A stretch of DNA of 10,178 nt, from positions 1 to 10,178 of the forward strand of contig JBAUHN010000084.1 in NCBI GenBank assembly GCA_049680295.1, read 5' to 3'. Position numbers and translations under genes: made by a program. The notes below the pieces were generated by a model, which was given only the letters and a program-made list of their open reading frames with translations, was not told the origin of the DNA and did no database searches. This stretch comes from JBAUHN01 sp049680295 (lineage in GTDB: Bacteria; Pseudomonadota; Alphaproteobacteria; Rhodobacterales; Rhodobacteraceae). Positions 1 to 7,369 of the stretch are shown here, piece by piece. Within the stretch, counting starts at the first letter, position 1, and each line of letters opens with the position of its first letter.

Positions 1-1055
1 ACATGGGGCTGGAGCTGCAATCTCTGGCGCTTTATGTGGTGGCATCCTTGCGCCGGGATTCGGTGAAATCAACCGAGGCCGGGTTGAAGTATTTCGTGCT
101 TGGTGCGTTGTCGTCTGGTCTGCTGCTTTATGGTGCGTCGCTGGTTTATGGCTATGCAGGAACTACGTTGTTTTCGGGCATCGTGCAGGTCGCCAATGCG
201 GGCGACGTATCGGTGGGAATGCTGCTGGGACTGGTGTTTGTGATTTCAGGTCTGGCGTTCAAAGTGTCGGCGGTACCGTTCCATATGTGGACACCTGACG
301 TCTATGAGGGCGCGCCGACGCCTGTCACAGCCTTTTTTGCAACCGCCCCAAAAGTGGCTGCAATGGGCCTGTTTGCCCGGGTGTTGCACGATGCCTTTGG
401 CGGTGCCGTGTCGGACTGGAGCCAGATCATCGCCTTGCTGAGTGTCTTGTCGATGTTTCTGGGCGCCATTGCAGCGATTGGTCAGAACAATATCAAACGG
501 CTGATGGCGTATTCTTCGATTGCGCATATGGGGTATGCGTTGATGGGACTGGCGGCGGGTACGCTTTTGGGTGTGCAGGCGATGCTGGTCTATATGGCGA
601 TTTACGTCACCATGAATATCGGCACCTTTGCCTTTATCCTGATGATGGAACGCGATGGCCAACCGGTCACCGATATCTCATCTTTGAATATGTATGCCAA
701 ACGCGAACCGGGACGTGCGTTGGCGATGTTGATCTTGCTGTTCTCGCTGGCGGGTGTTCCGCCGATGCTGGGGTTCTTTGGTAAGTTCTACGTGCTGCGC
801 GCCGCCTATGAGGCCGATCTGGCCTGGCTGGCGATTGCCGGTGTTGTGGCCTCGGTGATTGGCGCATTCTATTATTTGCGGATCGTGTTTTATATGTACT
901 TTGGCGATGAAAATGCCGAAGGTCTGGATGGCGGGCATTCGCGGGTGTTGATGGTATTCTTGTTCAGCTCGGCTGCTGTGATGGTCTTTGGCATAGTGAA
1001 TATGTTTGGTGTCGAAACAATGGCAGCAGCAGCGGCGGCGACGTTGATCAACTGA
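1..1055 (+). CDS. nuoN: NADH-quinone oxidoreductase subunit N, C-terminal part (5' end outside window)
   Basis: This is one of the antiporter-like membrane subunits of respiratory complex I, which couple NADH:quinone electron transfer to proton translocation across the inner membrane. About 350 residues are visible; family members are usually near 480, so roughly 130 N-terminal residues lie upstream. The ATG at base 3 is an internal Met. Numbering from it, the conserved membrane Glu is E4 (GLELQSLALY). K87 lies in the LAFKVSAVPFHMWTPDVYEGAP region, which is diagnostic for NuoN/M/L, K117 in APKVA, and K261 in GVPPMLGFFGKF. These match the charged residues of the proton channel. NNIKRLMAYSSIAHMGY (162-178) is a further family signature. 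The protein is strongly hydrophobic, with many membrane helices, and ends at a TGA. It is presumably the last gene of the nuo operon, and birA follows after 63 bases on the same strand. Identification is secure; only the missing 5' end is unknown. Confidence 0.97.
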   Translation, partial: MGLELQSLALYVVASLRRDSVKSTEAGLKYFVLGALSSGLLLYGASLVYGYAGTTLFSGIVQVANAGDVSVGMLLGLVFVISGLAFKVSAVPFHMWTPDVYEGAPTPVTAFFATAPKVAAMGLFARVLHDAFGGAVSDWSQIIALLSVLSMFLGAIAAIGQNNIKRLMAYSSIAHMGYALMGLAAGTLLGVQAMLVYMAIYVTMNIGTFAFILMMERDGQPVTDISSLNMYAKREPGRALAMLILLFSLAGVPPMLGFFGKFYVLRAAYEADLAWLAIAGVVASVIGAFYYLRIVFYMYFGDENAEGLDGGHSRVLMVFLFSSAAVMVFGIVNMFGVETMAAAAAATLIN

Positions 1056-1079
1056 TCCTTTGGCCATGCTGCACGGGCA

Positions 1080-1102
1080 GGAGCCTCCAGCGGGAGTATT
1101 TT
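1080..1102 (+). promoter_or_regulatory. Small GC hairpin with T-rich tail between nuoN and birA
   Basis: CTCC (1085-1088) can pair with GGAG (1093-1096) across the loop AGCG, and TATTTT (1097-1102) follows. A second GGAG at 1080-1083 could compete for the same CTCC. The stem is only four base pairs, so it would be a weak terminator or attenuator at best. It ends directly before the birA Shine-Dalgarno AGAAGG (1105-1110). From memory, similar elements (a CCTCC-GGGAG hairpin followed by TATTT) recur between genes in Rhodobacteraceae. I cannot verify that here. Confidence 0.4.
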
Positions 1103-1118
1103 CAAGAAGGGTGAAGGG

Positions 1119-1868
1119 ATGAGCGTTTGGCCGGGTGGATACGGGCGGCGCGTTTTGGCATCTGTTGATTCGACCTTGAGTGAAGCCGCGCGCCTTGCCC
1201 CTGGCCTGGCGGGACCAGAATGGATATTGGCGACCCATCAGACATCGGGGCGCGGGCGCCGGGGGCGGGCCTGGGCCATGCCCGAAGGTAATTTTGCAGC
1301 GACACTTGTCCTGAAGCCTGCTGAAGCACCGGGCGTGGCTGCGTTGCGGACATTTGTGATGTCGCTGGCGCTTTTTCATAGTTTTGTGGCAGTGACCGGT
1401 CGTGCGGATCTGTTTTCGCTGAAATGGCCCAATGACGTGCTTTTGCGCGGCGGCAAGGTTGCGGGCATATTGCTGGAAAGTGCCGGACAGGGCGGCAGTC
1501 TGAGCCATCTTGCCATCGGCGTTGGGATCAATCTGGTTGCCGCACCAGATATGACGCAAGTGGAGCCGGGGGCGGTGCGGCCTGTGTCGTTATCCTCTGA
1601 AACGGGTGTGCGGGTCACGCCGGAGGTGTTTCTGGATGTGCTGGCGGCGGAGTATGCGCGTCTGGAGGATCAATTCGTCACTTTCGGGTTTGTACCGATA
1701 CGGCAGGGTTGGATGGCGCAGGCGGCGCGATTGGGCGAGGTGATTACCGCGCGCACCGCGCGTGCGGAACAGACGGGCCGTTTTGAGGATGTGGACGGTG
1801 ATGGTAATCTGATCTTGCGCGGCTCAGACGGGTGCATCACCATCGCGGCGGCGGACATATTTTTCTGA
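1119..1868 (+). CDS. birA: Biotin--[acetyl-CoA-carboxylase] ligase (monofunctional BirA)
   Basis: This cytosolic enzyme activates biotin with ATP to biotinyl-5'-AMP and transfers it to the lysine of biotin carboxyl carrier domains, such as acetyl-CoA carboxylase BCCP. The protein has 249 residues. Family signatures are the nucleotide/biotin loop GRGRRGR (44-50, preceded by ATHQTS), KWPNDV (102-107) with the lysine that contacts substrate, GGKVAGILLE (111-120) and AIGVGINL (132-139). The small C-terminal beta domain occupies about 200-249. There is no N-terminal helix-turn-helix domain, since the catalytic domain starts almost at residue 1. It should therefore be a ligase without the DNA-binding repressor function of E. 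coli BirA. The start is supported by AGAAGG at 1105-1110, eight bases ahead of the ATG. It lies between nuoN and coaX on the same strand. Proximity of birA to type III pantothenate kinase genes is known in other bacteria and fits a shared cofactor-supply theme. Confidence 0.95.
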   Translation: MSVWPGGYGRRVLASVDSTLSEAARLAPGLAGPEWILATHQTSGRGRRGRAWAMPEGNFAATLVLKPAEAPGVAALRTFVMSLALFHSFVAVTGRADLFSLKWPNDVLLRGGKVAGILLESAGQGGSLSHLAIGVGINLVAAPDMTQVEPGAVRPVSLSSETGVRVTPEVFLDVLAAEYARLEDQFVTFGFVPIRQGWMAQAARLGEVITARTARAEQTGRFEDVDGDGNLILRGSDGCITIAAADIFF

Positions 1869-1895
1869 CAAGTTTTGATATGAGAGGGCCGATAT

Positions 1896-2669
1896 ATGCT
1901 TTTGGCAATTGATTGCGGCAATACCAATACGGTGTTTTCGATTTGGGACGGCACGCGTTTCATCGCCACCTGGCGCACGTCCACCGAATGGCAGCGCACA
2001 GCGGATCAGTATTATGTCTGGCTGAGCACGTTGATGAAGCTGCAAAACATTGAGGTCGAGATCACGGATGTGATCGTCAGTTCGACCGTGCCGCGGGTGG
2101 TATTCAATCTGCGGGTTCTGGCGGACCGGTATTTCGGCACGCGGCCGATGGTTGTCGGCAAACCCGATTGCCTGCTGCCCGTAGAGGTGCGTGTCGATGC
2201 AGGTACACAAGTTGGTCCGGACCGTTTGGTCAATACAGTCGCCGGGAATGACCTATATGGTGGGGATCTGATCATGGTGGATTTTGGCACCGCAACCACC
2301 TTTGATGTGGTCGCCGCGGATGGGGCTTACATTGGTGGGGTCATCGCACCTGGAGTCAACCTGAGCCTTGAGGCGCTGCACCACGCGGCAGCTGCCCTGC
2401 CACATGTCGACATAGCCAAACCACAGGCGGTTATTGGCACGAACACGGTGGCTTGCATGCAATCGGGTGTCTTTTGGGGTTATGTCGGCCTTGTTCGTGA
2501 GATATGTGCTCGGATTAAGGCGGAGCGCGCCCGCGACATGCGCGTCATCTCGACCGGAGGGCTGGCCCCATTGTTTCAACAAACAGAGGCTTTGTTCGAC
2601 GATTTTCATGATGATCTGACAATGCACGGTCTGACCGTGATACACCAGTATAACAAGGATAACGCTTAG
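1896..2669 (+). CDS. coaX: Type III pantothenate kinase
   Basis: This cytosolic ASKHA-fold kinase phosphorylates pantothenate to 4'-phosphopantothenate, the first step of coenzyme A synthesis. Type III enzymes need a monovalent cation and resist CoA feedback, which is family knowledge. The 257 residues match the usual length. Visible motifs are the N-terminal phosphate loop LAIDCGNTNTVFSIWDG (3-19), the GPDR motif (107-110), whose Asp109 corresponds to the catalytic base, DFGTATTFD (129-137), GGVIAPG (147-153) and the late glycine motif STGGLA (219-224). The start is supported by GAGAGG at 1882-1887, eight bases before the ATG, and by the conserved LLAIDCGNT start. It follows birA by 27 bases and precedes rnj by 4 bases, so it is almost surely co-transcribed with both. 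No sequence anomaly is seen. It was formerly annotated in relatives as a Baf-family transcriptional activator, a name that would mislead here. Confidence 0.96.
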   Translation: MLLAIDCGNTNTVFSIWDGTRFIATWRTSTEWQRTADQYYVWLSTLMKLQNIEVEITDVIVSSTVPRVVFNLRVLADRYFGTRPMVVGKPDCLLPVEVRVDAGTQVGPDRLVNTVAGNDLYGGDLIMVDFGTATTFDVVAADGAYIGGVIAPGVNLSLEALHHAAAALPHVDIAKPQAVIGTNTVACMQSGVFWGYVGLVREICARIKAERARDMRVISTGGLAPLFQQTEALFDDFHDDLTMHGLTVIHQYNKDNA

Positions 2670-2673
2670 GCTT

Positions 2674-4341
2674 ATGAGCAGCGAACGATTGATCTACCTG
2701 CCCCTCGGTGGGGCCGGCGAAATAGGCATGAACGCCTATGTGTATGGCTATGGGAAACCCGGAAAAGAGCGACTGATTGTCGTGGATCTGGGCGTAGCTT
2801 TTCCGGATATGGACAGCAGCCCCGGCGTGGACCTGATCTTGCCTGATATCACCTGGTTGGCGGAACGGCGCGACCGGATCGAGGCGATATTCATCACCCA
2901 CGCCCATGAGGACCATATTGGTGCCGTCGCCCATACCTACGACCGTTTGCGCGCGCCGATCTACACGCGCAAATTCACCGCCAATATTGCACGTCGGAAG
3001 ATGGAGGAACATGGCCACCCCGATGACGCGATCACTACGGTTGAGGCATGGCCGGCGCAAATGACGGCTGGCCCGTTCACGGTCGGGTTTTTGCCGATTT
3101 CGCATTCGATCCCGGAATCTTCTTCGCTGGTGATTGATACTGCTGAGGGGCGATTGATCCATACCGGCGATTTCAAATTGGACCGCACGCCGGTTGTCGG
3201 CGAAGCCTTTGATCCTGATCTGTGGGCGGAGGTCTGCAAGGACGGCGTCAAGGCGCTGGTCTGTGACAGCACGAATGTCTTTTCGCCATTGCCGGGCCGG
3301 TCTGAAACCAGTGTTGGCCCTGAGATCACCAAACTGGTGTCGGCTGCGACAGGCATGGTCGTGGCCACGACATTTGCGTCCAACGTGGCGCGGGTCAAAA
3401 CGCTGGCGGATGCCGGTGCGCGGGCAGGGCGGTCGATTGTCCTGCTGGGGCGCGCAATGAAGCGCATGGTTGAGGCCGCCGTTCAAACCGGCGTGTTGAC
3501 CGATTTCCCCGAAACCGTCAGCCCCGAAAACGCCCGTGCCATCCCGCGTGAGAACCTGATGTTGCTGGTCACGGGCAGTCAGGGCGAACGACGTGCCGCC
3601 TCGGCGCAGCTGGCACGTGGTAAATACCAGGGTATGGAGATGAAAGAGGGCGATCTGTTTCTTTTTTCGTCCAAGACCATTCCGGGTAATGAACGCGGTG
3701 TTATCCGCATCATCAACGCCTATTCCGAGTTGGGCGTCGATGTGGTCGACGACAGCACCGGGGCCTATCATGTGTCAGGCCATGCCAACCGCCCTGATCT
3801 GGAAGAGCTGACAAACATCGTCAAGCCGCAAATCATGATCCCGATGCACGGCGAACACCGGCATTTGCGCGAACATGTCAAAATTGCCGATGGCAATGGC
3901 ATCAAAGGGGTTTTGGCAGTCAATGGCATGATGATTGACCTAAGTGGCAACACACCGAAAGTTGCGGAATATGTCGAGACTGGGCGCACTTATCTGGACG
4001 GATCGGTGCAAATCGGCGCATTGGACGGCGTTGTGCGTGACCGTATCCGGATGGCGCTGAACGGGCATGTGGTTGTCACCCTGATCATGGACGACGCCGA
4101 TGAACCTTTGGGTGATCCGTGGTGTGAGGTTATGGGCCTGCCTGAAACCGGCAACAGCAAAGCACCGCTGGTCGATGTGATCGAGGCTGACCTGAGCCAA
4201 TGGCTGGGACGTGCCAAGGCGGCGACGCTGAAGGACGACAAAAAGCTGGATGAAGGTCTGAAACGGATTGCCCGTCAGTCGGCACAGGACGAGATCGGCA
4301 AAAAGCCGGAAGTCACGGTTGTGGTCAGCCGGTTAAGCTAG
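2674..4341 (+). CDS. rnj: Ribonuclease J (metallo-beta-lactamase/beta-CASP RNase)
   Basis: RNase J is a two-zinc RNase with 5'-to-3' exonuclease and some endonuclease activity, used in mRNA decay and rRNA 5' maturation. Alphaproteobacteria commonly have one copy beside RNase E. The 555 residues match the family. The beta-lactamase core shows HAHEDH (76-81, ligands H76, H78, D80, H81), H144 in PISHSIPES and D166 in HTGDFKLD. The beta-CASP insert has TGSQGE (300-305), SGHA (368-371, H370) and PMHGEHRHL (390-398, H392). The C-terminal domain runs from about 450 to 555. All metal-binding positions that can be checked are present, so it should be active. The start gives the typical RLIYLPLGGAGEIGMN N-terminus. 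The ribosome binding site is poor: AAGGA at 2655-2659 is 14 bases away. Translation is therefore probably coupled to coaX, whose stop lies 4 bases upstream. It is the last gene of this plus-strand run and converges on purD. Confidence 0.96.
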   Translation: MSSERLIYLPLGGAGEIGMNAYVYGYGKPGKERLIVVDLGVAFPDMDSSPGVDLILPDITWLAERRDRIEAIFITHAHEDHIGAVAHTYDRLRAPIYTRKFTANIARRKMEEHGHPDDAITTVEAWPAQMTAGPFTVGFLPISHSIPESSSLVIDTAEGRLIHTGDFKLDRTPVVGEAFDPDLWAEVCKDGVKALVCDSTNVFSPLPGRSETSVGPEITKLVSAATGMVVATTFASNVARVKTLADAGARAGRSIVLLGRAMKRMVEAAVQTGVLTDFPETVSPENARAIPRENLMLLVTGSQGERRAASAQLARGKYQGMEMKEGDLFLFSSKTIPGNERGVIRIINAYSELGVDVVDDSTGAYHVSGHANRPDLEELTNIVKPQIMIPMHGEHRHLREHVKIADGNGIKGVLAVNGMMIDLSGNTPKVAEYVETGRTYLDGSVQIGALDGVVRDRIRMALNGHVVVTLIMDDADEPLGDPWCEVMGLPETGNSKAPLVDVIEADLSQWLGRAKAATLKDDKKLDEGLKRIARQSAQDEIGKKPEVTVVVSRLS

Positions 4342-4351
4342 GGTCCTGTCT

Positions 4352-4417
4352 CTAACGCATTCCGCGTTGAACCTGAAGCACCTAACGCTGCCTAAATCTG
4401 CGCTTTCAACGCGTTAG
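4352..4417. repeat. Bulged inverted repeat in the rnj/purD convergent gap
   Basis: The 117 bases between the two stop codons hold no gene. The left arm CTAACGC (4352-4358), then a 7-base insertion, then GTTGAA (4366-4371), pairs perfectly with TTCAACGCGTTAG (4405-4417). That gives 13 base pairs with one bulge. A third copy, CCTAACGC (4381-4388), sits in the loop and can pair instead with GCGTTAGG (4411-4418). The pentamer AACGC recurs at 4354, 4384, 4408 and 4441. There is no T-tract, so a classic intrinsic terminator is not evident. A bidirectional terminator or barrier, or a short interspersed palindromic element, is possible. Confidence 0.55.
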
Positions 4418-4458
4418 GCGACAAATGATGTACCAAGTTTAACGCGGGACGCTTTTAG

Positions 4459-5721
4459 TCAAAGCGCCTGCCAGCCGATATCACGGCGACAAAACCCATC
4501 CGGCCAGTCGATTTTATCCACCACCTTATAGGCCCGCGCCTGCGCTTCGGCCAACGATGCGCCGCGCGCCGTGACATTCAACACCCGTCCGCCGGTCGCG
4601 ATTATCCCGGCATCGCTCCGCGCCGTGCCGGCATGAAACACCATGTTTGAGCTGTCTTCAGGCAAAGACTCCAACCCGGCAATCACAGTGCCTTTTAGGT
4701 ACGCTCCGGGGTATCCCTTTGCCGCCAGCACAACGGATATTGCGTGGTCTTCAGCCCAGTTTACCCGCGCCTCGGCCAAGCCACTTTGGGCCGCGGCCAG
4801 CAGCAGATCCAGCACCTGCCCCCCCAGACGCATCATCAGGGTCTGACATTCGGGATCGCCAAAGCGCACATTGTATTCCACCAGCCGTGGCTGGCCGTCT
4901 TTGATCATCAGTCCGGCGAATAACACACCCTGAAACGGCGTGCCACGGCGCACCATTTCCGCCATGGTCGGACGAATAATCTGATCCAAAGCAATCGCGG
5001 CAACCGCATCCGTCAGAACCGGTGCAGGGGAATAGGCGCCCATGCCGCCTGTGTTTGGGCCCGTGTCACCTTCGCCCACGCGTTTGTGGTCTTGTGCCGT
5101 GCCCATCGGTAGCACCGTCTCGCCATCGCAGAGCACGAAATAGGACGCTTCTTCGCCCGTCATGAACTCTTCGATCACAACTTCGGCGCCTGCATCGCCA
5201 AAACTGCCGTCAAACATGTCATCAATTGCGGCCAAGGCCTGCGCCACGGTTTCAGCGATAATCACCCCTTTACCTGCCGCCAATCCGTCTGCTTTGACCA
5301 CGATAGGCGCGCCTTTTTCGGTCACATAAGCGCGCGCTGACGCCGCATCTGTGAAATGCGCATAATCCGCTGTCGGCGCGTTCACGGCGGCGCAAATCTC
5401 CTTGGTAAAGGCTTTGGATGCCTCAAGGGCTGCTGCCGCCTGACTGGGACCAAAGACCAATATCCCCGCATCGCGCAACCGATCGGCCACACCCGCAGCC
5501 AAAGGCGCCTCAGGCCCGACAATCACAAAATCAATCGCGTTTTCTTCGGCGAATACAACCACTGCGCCGCCGTCGAGAACATCCAGACTTGCGCAATCGG
5601 CAATTGCGGCAATCCCTGCATTTCCCGGCGCTACAATCAATTTGTCGCATTTCGGGTTCTGCATCACCGCCCAGGCCAGGCTGTGTTCGCGCCCACCACT
5701 GCCAAGAATTAAGATGTTCAT
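4459..5721 (-). CDS. purD: Phosphoribosylamine--glycine ligase (GAR synthetase)
   Basis: This ATP-grasp enzyme joins 5-phosphoribosylamine and glycine to glycinamide ribonucleotide, the second step of de novo purine synthesis, in the cytosol. The 420 residues compare with about 430 in E. coli. Motifs are the N-terminal MNILILGSGGREHSLAW (1-17), VGPEAPLAAGVAD (68-80), the ATP-grasp lysine and glycine loop VKADGLAAGKGV (142-153), QDHKRVGEGDTGPNTGGMGA (210-229) and EYNVRFGDPECQ (282-293), which supplies metal and ATP ligands. The reading frame is open for 66 more codons upstream. The start at 5721 was chosen because MNILILGSGGREH is the conserved N-terminus and because AGGAG (complement of 5732-5736) lies ten bases ahead. 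The upstream extension would overlap xseA and resembles nothing. The gene is monocistronic in this window, divergent from xseA and convergent with rnj. Confidence 0.97.
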   Translation of the reverse strand: MNILILGSGGREHSLAWAVMQNPKCDKLIVAPGNAGIAAIADCASLDVLDGGAVVVFAEENAIDFVIVGPEAPLAAGVADRLRDAGILVFGPSQAAAALEASKAFTKEICAAVNAPTADYAHFTDAASARAYVTEKGAPIVVKADGLAAGKGVIIAETVAQALAAIDDMFDGSFGDAGAEVVIEEFMTGEEASYFVLCDGETVLPMGTAQDHKRVGEGDTGPNTGGMGAYSPAPVLTDAVAAIALDQIIRPTMAEMVRRGTPFQGVLFAGLMIKDGQPRLVEYNVRFGDPECQTLMMRLGGQVLDLLLAAAQSGLAEARVNWAEDHAISVVLAAKGYPGAYLKGTVIAGLESLPEDSSNMVFHAGTARSDAGIIATGGRVLNVTARGASLAEAQARAYKVVDKIDWPDGFCRRDIGWQAL

Positions 5722-5743
5722 CGCGGTCAGGCTCCTGATCTGC

Positions 5744-5772
5744 TTGGACTTCGGGTCAGGGCGTTCTAAGCT
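5744..5772 (+). promoter_or_regulatory. Candidate promoter for xseA
   Basis: TTGGAC (5744-5749) and TAAGCT (5767-5772) are 17 bases apart, giving TTG at -35 and TAnnnT at -10, a pattern common for housekeeping promoters of this group. The leader to the xseA ATG would be about 25 bases. The -10 overlaps the -10 of the purD candidate on the other strand. This is sequence match only, and the -10 is weak. Confidence 0.35.
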
Positions 5773-5791
5773 GAGGTGCCACGCAATACAA
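5763..5791 (-). promoter_or_regulatory. Candidate promoter for purD
   Basis: On the minus strand TTGTAT (complement of 5786-5791) is followed after exactly 17 bases by TAGAAC (complement of 5763-5768). The -10 has four of six consensus bases. Transcription would start near 5755 and give a leader of about 35 bases with the AGGAG ribosome site. It overlaps the xseA promoter candidate, so the two polymerases could not occupy the 82-base divergent region at once. Confidence 0.4.
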
Positions 5792-5803
5792 GAATGGACC
5801 GGC

Positions 5804-7360
5804 ATGGATCTGATCGACGCGCCCGAAGACGGCCTGAACAGCCCTGAATTCACCGTCACCGAATTGTCGGGCGCCATAAAACGCGTGATCGAGGGCGAAT
5901 TTGGCCATGTTCGGATCAAAGGCGAGGTAGGCCGTGTCAGCAGGCCGCGTTCGGGCCATATCTATCTGGATCTGAAGGACGATAAATCAGTGATTTCCGG
6001 AGTGATCTGGAAAGGCGTGTCCGCCCGCCTGCAAACCCAGCCCGAAGAAGGGATGGAGGTGGTGGCCACCGGGCGCATCACCACTTTTGGCGGTCAGTCC
6101 AAATATCAGATCGTGATCGAAGACATAAAACCGGCGGGCATGGGCGCGTTGATGGCGTTGTTGGAGAAACGCAAAACGCAGCTTGCGGGTGAAGGGCTGT
6201 TTGATCCTGCGCGCAAAAAGCCATTGCCCTATTTGCCCGAGGTGATCGGGGTCATCACATCGCCCTCGGGTGCCGTGATCCGTGACATTTTGCACCGGTT
6301 GCGCGACCGCTTTCCCCGCAAGGTTCTGATCTGGCCGGTGGCCGTACAAGGCACCAAATGCGCGCCCGAAGTGGCCCAAGCGATCGAAGGGTTTAACGCA
6401 ATGTCACCGGGAGGGGCTTTACCGCGCCCGGATTTGTTGATCGTGGCCCGTGGTGGTGGATCGGTCGAAGACTTATGGGGCTTCAACGAAGAGGTGGTGG
6501 CCCGCGCCGCTGCGGCATCAGATATCCCGCTCATCTCGGCTGTGGGCCATGAAACCGACACGACGTTGATCGACTTTGTGTCTGACAAACGCGCGCCGAC
6601 CCCGACGGCTGCAGCAGAACTGGCCGTACCGGTCCGCCATGAATTGATGGCCTGGCTGGATGGGCAGGACGCCCGCATGACCCATGCGCTAAGTCAGGGA
6701 CTGGCCCGGCGCCAGCAACGTCTGCGCGATGTCGCCCGCGCCTTGCCGCGCGCCGATACCTTGCTGGACACACCCCGCCAGCGGCTGGATGTTATCGCCG
6801 CGCGACTGGGGCCTGCGCTGATCGGCGGCGTACAGAAACGTAAACTGCGACTGGCCGACATCAGTGGTAGTTTGCGCCCCTTAACGCTGCGGCGTGCATT
6901 CGAAAATGACCGCCGCCGATTGGGTCTGCTTGGTGCGCGTCTGGGGCCTGCATTGGGCCGCACGGTGAGTGTTAAACGCGACCGGTTTACCAGCTATAGA
7001 TTGCGGTTTCGACCTGCCACACTGGCCCAGGATCGGCAACGTAAGGCAGATGCTTTTGCTAATATTATCAGCAGACTATCAGATACAGGTTTGCGACAAA
7101 CCGCTGGGTGGCGGCAAAAAATCGACGCGATGGAACGCCTGCGCGAGACGCTGAGTTACAAAGCGACGTTGCGGCGTGGCTATGCGGTGGTACGCGGGGA
7201 CGGAAATGTCGTCACAACCACCGGGGCCGCCCGAATGGCGGGCTTGGTCGAGATTGAATTTGCCGATGGGCGCCTGACGGTTGGCGACAAATCTGTCCGC
7301 ACCGCTGCCAGCAAACCCGCCGCAAAGCCCAAACCAACGGATCAGGGTTCGTTGTTTTAA
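5804..7360 (+). CDS. xseA: Exodeoxyribonuclease VII large subunit
   Basis: XseA, with several copies of XseB, forms exonuclease VII, which degrades single-stranded DNA from both ends in mismatch repair and damage processing. The chosen start gives 518 residues, longer than the 456 of E. coli. The order is an OB-fold ssDNA-binding domain (about 15-110), the catalytic domain with TSPSGAVIRDI (152-162), ARGGGSVEDLW (215-225), SAVGHETDTTL (245-255) and DKRAPTPTAAAE (261-272), then a long Arg/Leu-rich coiled-coil region (about 280-450), and the closing LRRGYAVV (457-463) segment. The coiled-coil region repeats about every 22 residues. After a Lys/Pro/Ala-rich linker (about 500-513) the protein ends in DQGSLF. 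The frame stays open upstream to 5642 across purD, but the ATG at 5804 is preferred because homologous sequence begins just after it. Its ribosome site is weak. xseB is not in the window. Confidence 0.94.
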   Translation: MDLIDAPEDGLNSPEFTVTELSGAIKRVIEGEFGHVRIKGEVGRVSRPRSGHIYLDLKDDKSVISGVIWKGVSARLQTQPEEGMEVVATGRITTFGGQSKYQIVIEDIKPAGMGALMALLEKRKTQLAGEGLFDPARKKPLPYLPEVIGVITSPSGAVIRDILHRLRDRFPRKVLIWPVAVQGTKCAPEVAQAIEGFNAMSPGGALPRPDLLIVARGGGSVEDLWGFNEEVVARAAAASDIPLISAVGHETDTTLIDFVSDKRAPTPTAAAELAVPVRHELMAWLDGQDARMTHALSQGLARRQQRLRDVARALPRADTLLDTPRQRLDVIAARLGPALIGGVQKRKLRLADISGSLRPLTLRRAFENDRRRLGLLGARLGPALGRTVSVKRDRFTSYRLRFRPATLAQDRQRKADAFANIISRLSDTGLRQTAGWRQKIDAMERLRETLSYKATLRRGYAVVRGDGNVVTTTGAARMAGLVEIEFADGRLTVGDKSVRTAASKPAAKPKPTDQGSLF

Positions 7361-7369
7361 AAGCCCGCG

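Noticed and set aside
678..1559. Minus-strand open frame of 293 codons opposite nuoN and birA
   Set aside because: It spans two real genes and their gap on the opposite strand and has shadow-like composition (Gln, Arg, His, Cys) with no domain.
2545..3771. Long minus-strand open frame of 408 codons opposite rnj
   Set aside because: It lies antisense to a well-supported gene, its composition is rich in Arg, His and Gln, and it has no recognisable domain. Long antisense frames are common in GC-rich coding sequence.
5642..5803. 54-codon N-terminal extension of xseA into purD
   Set aside because: It overlaps the purD N-terminus on the other strand and has no XseA similarity. The OB-fold begins just after the ATG at 5804.
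5722..5919. 66-codon N-terminal extension of purD
   Set aside because: It would overlap the xseA coding start and displace the conserved MNILILGSGGREH N-terminus, which has its own AGGAG site.
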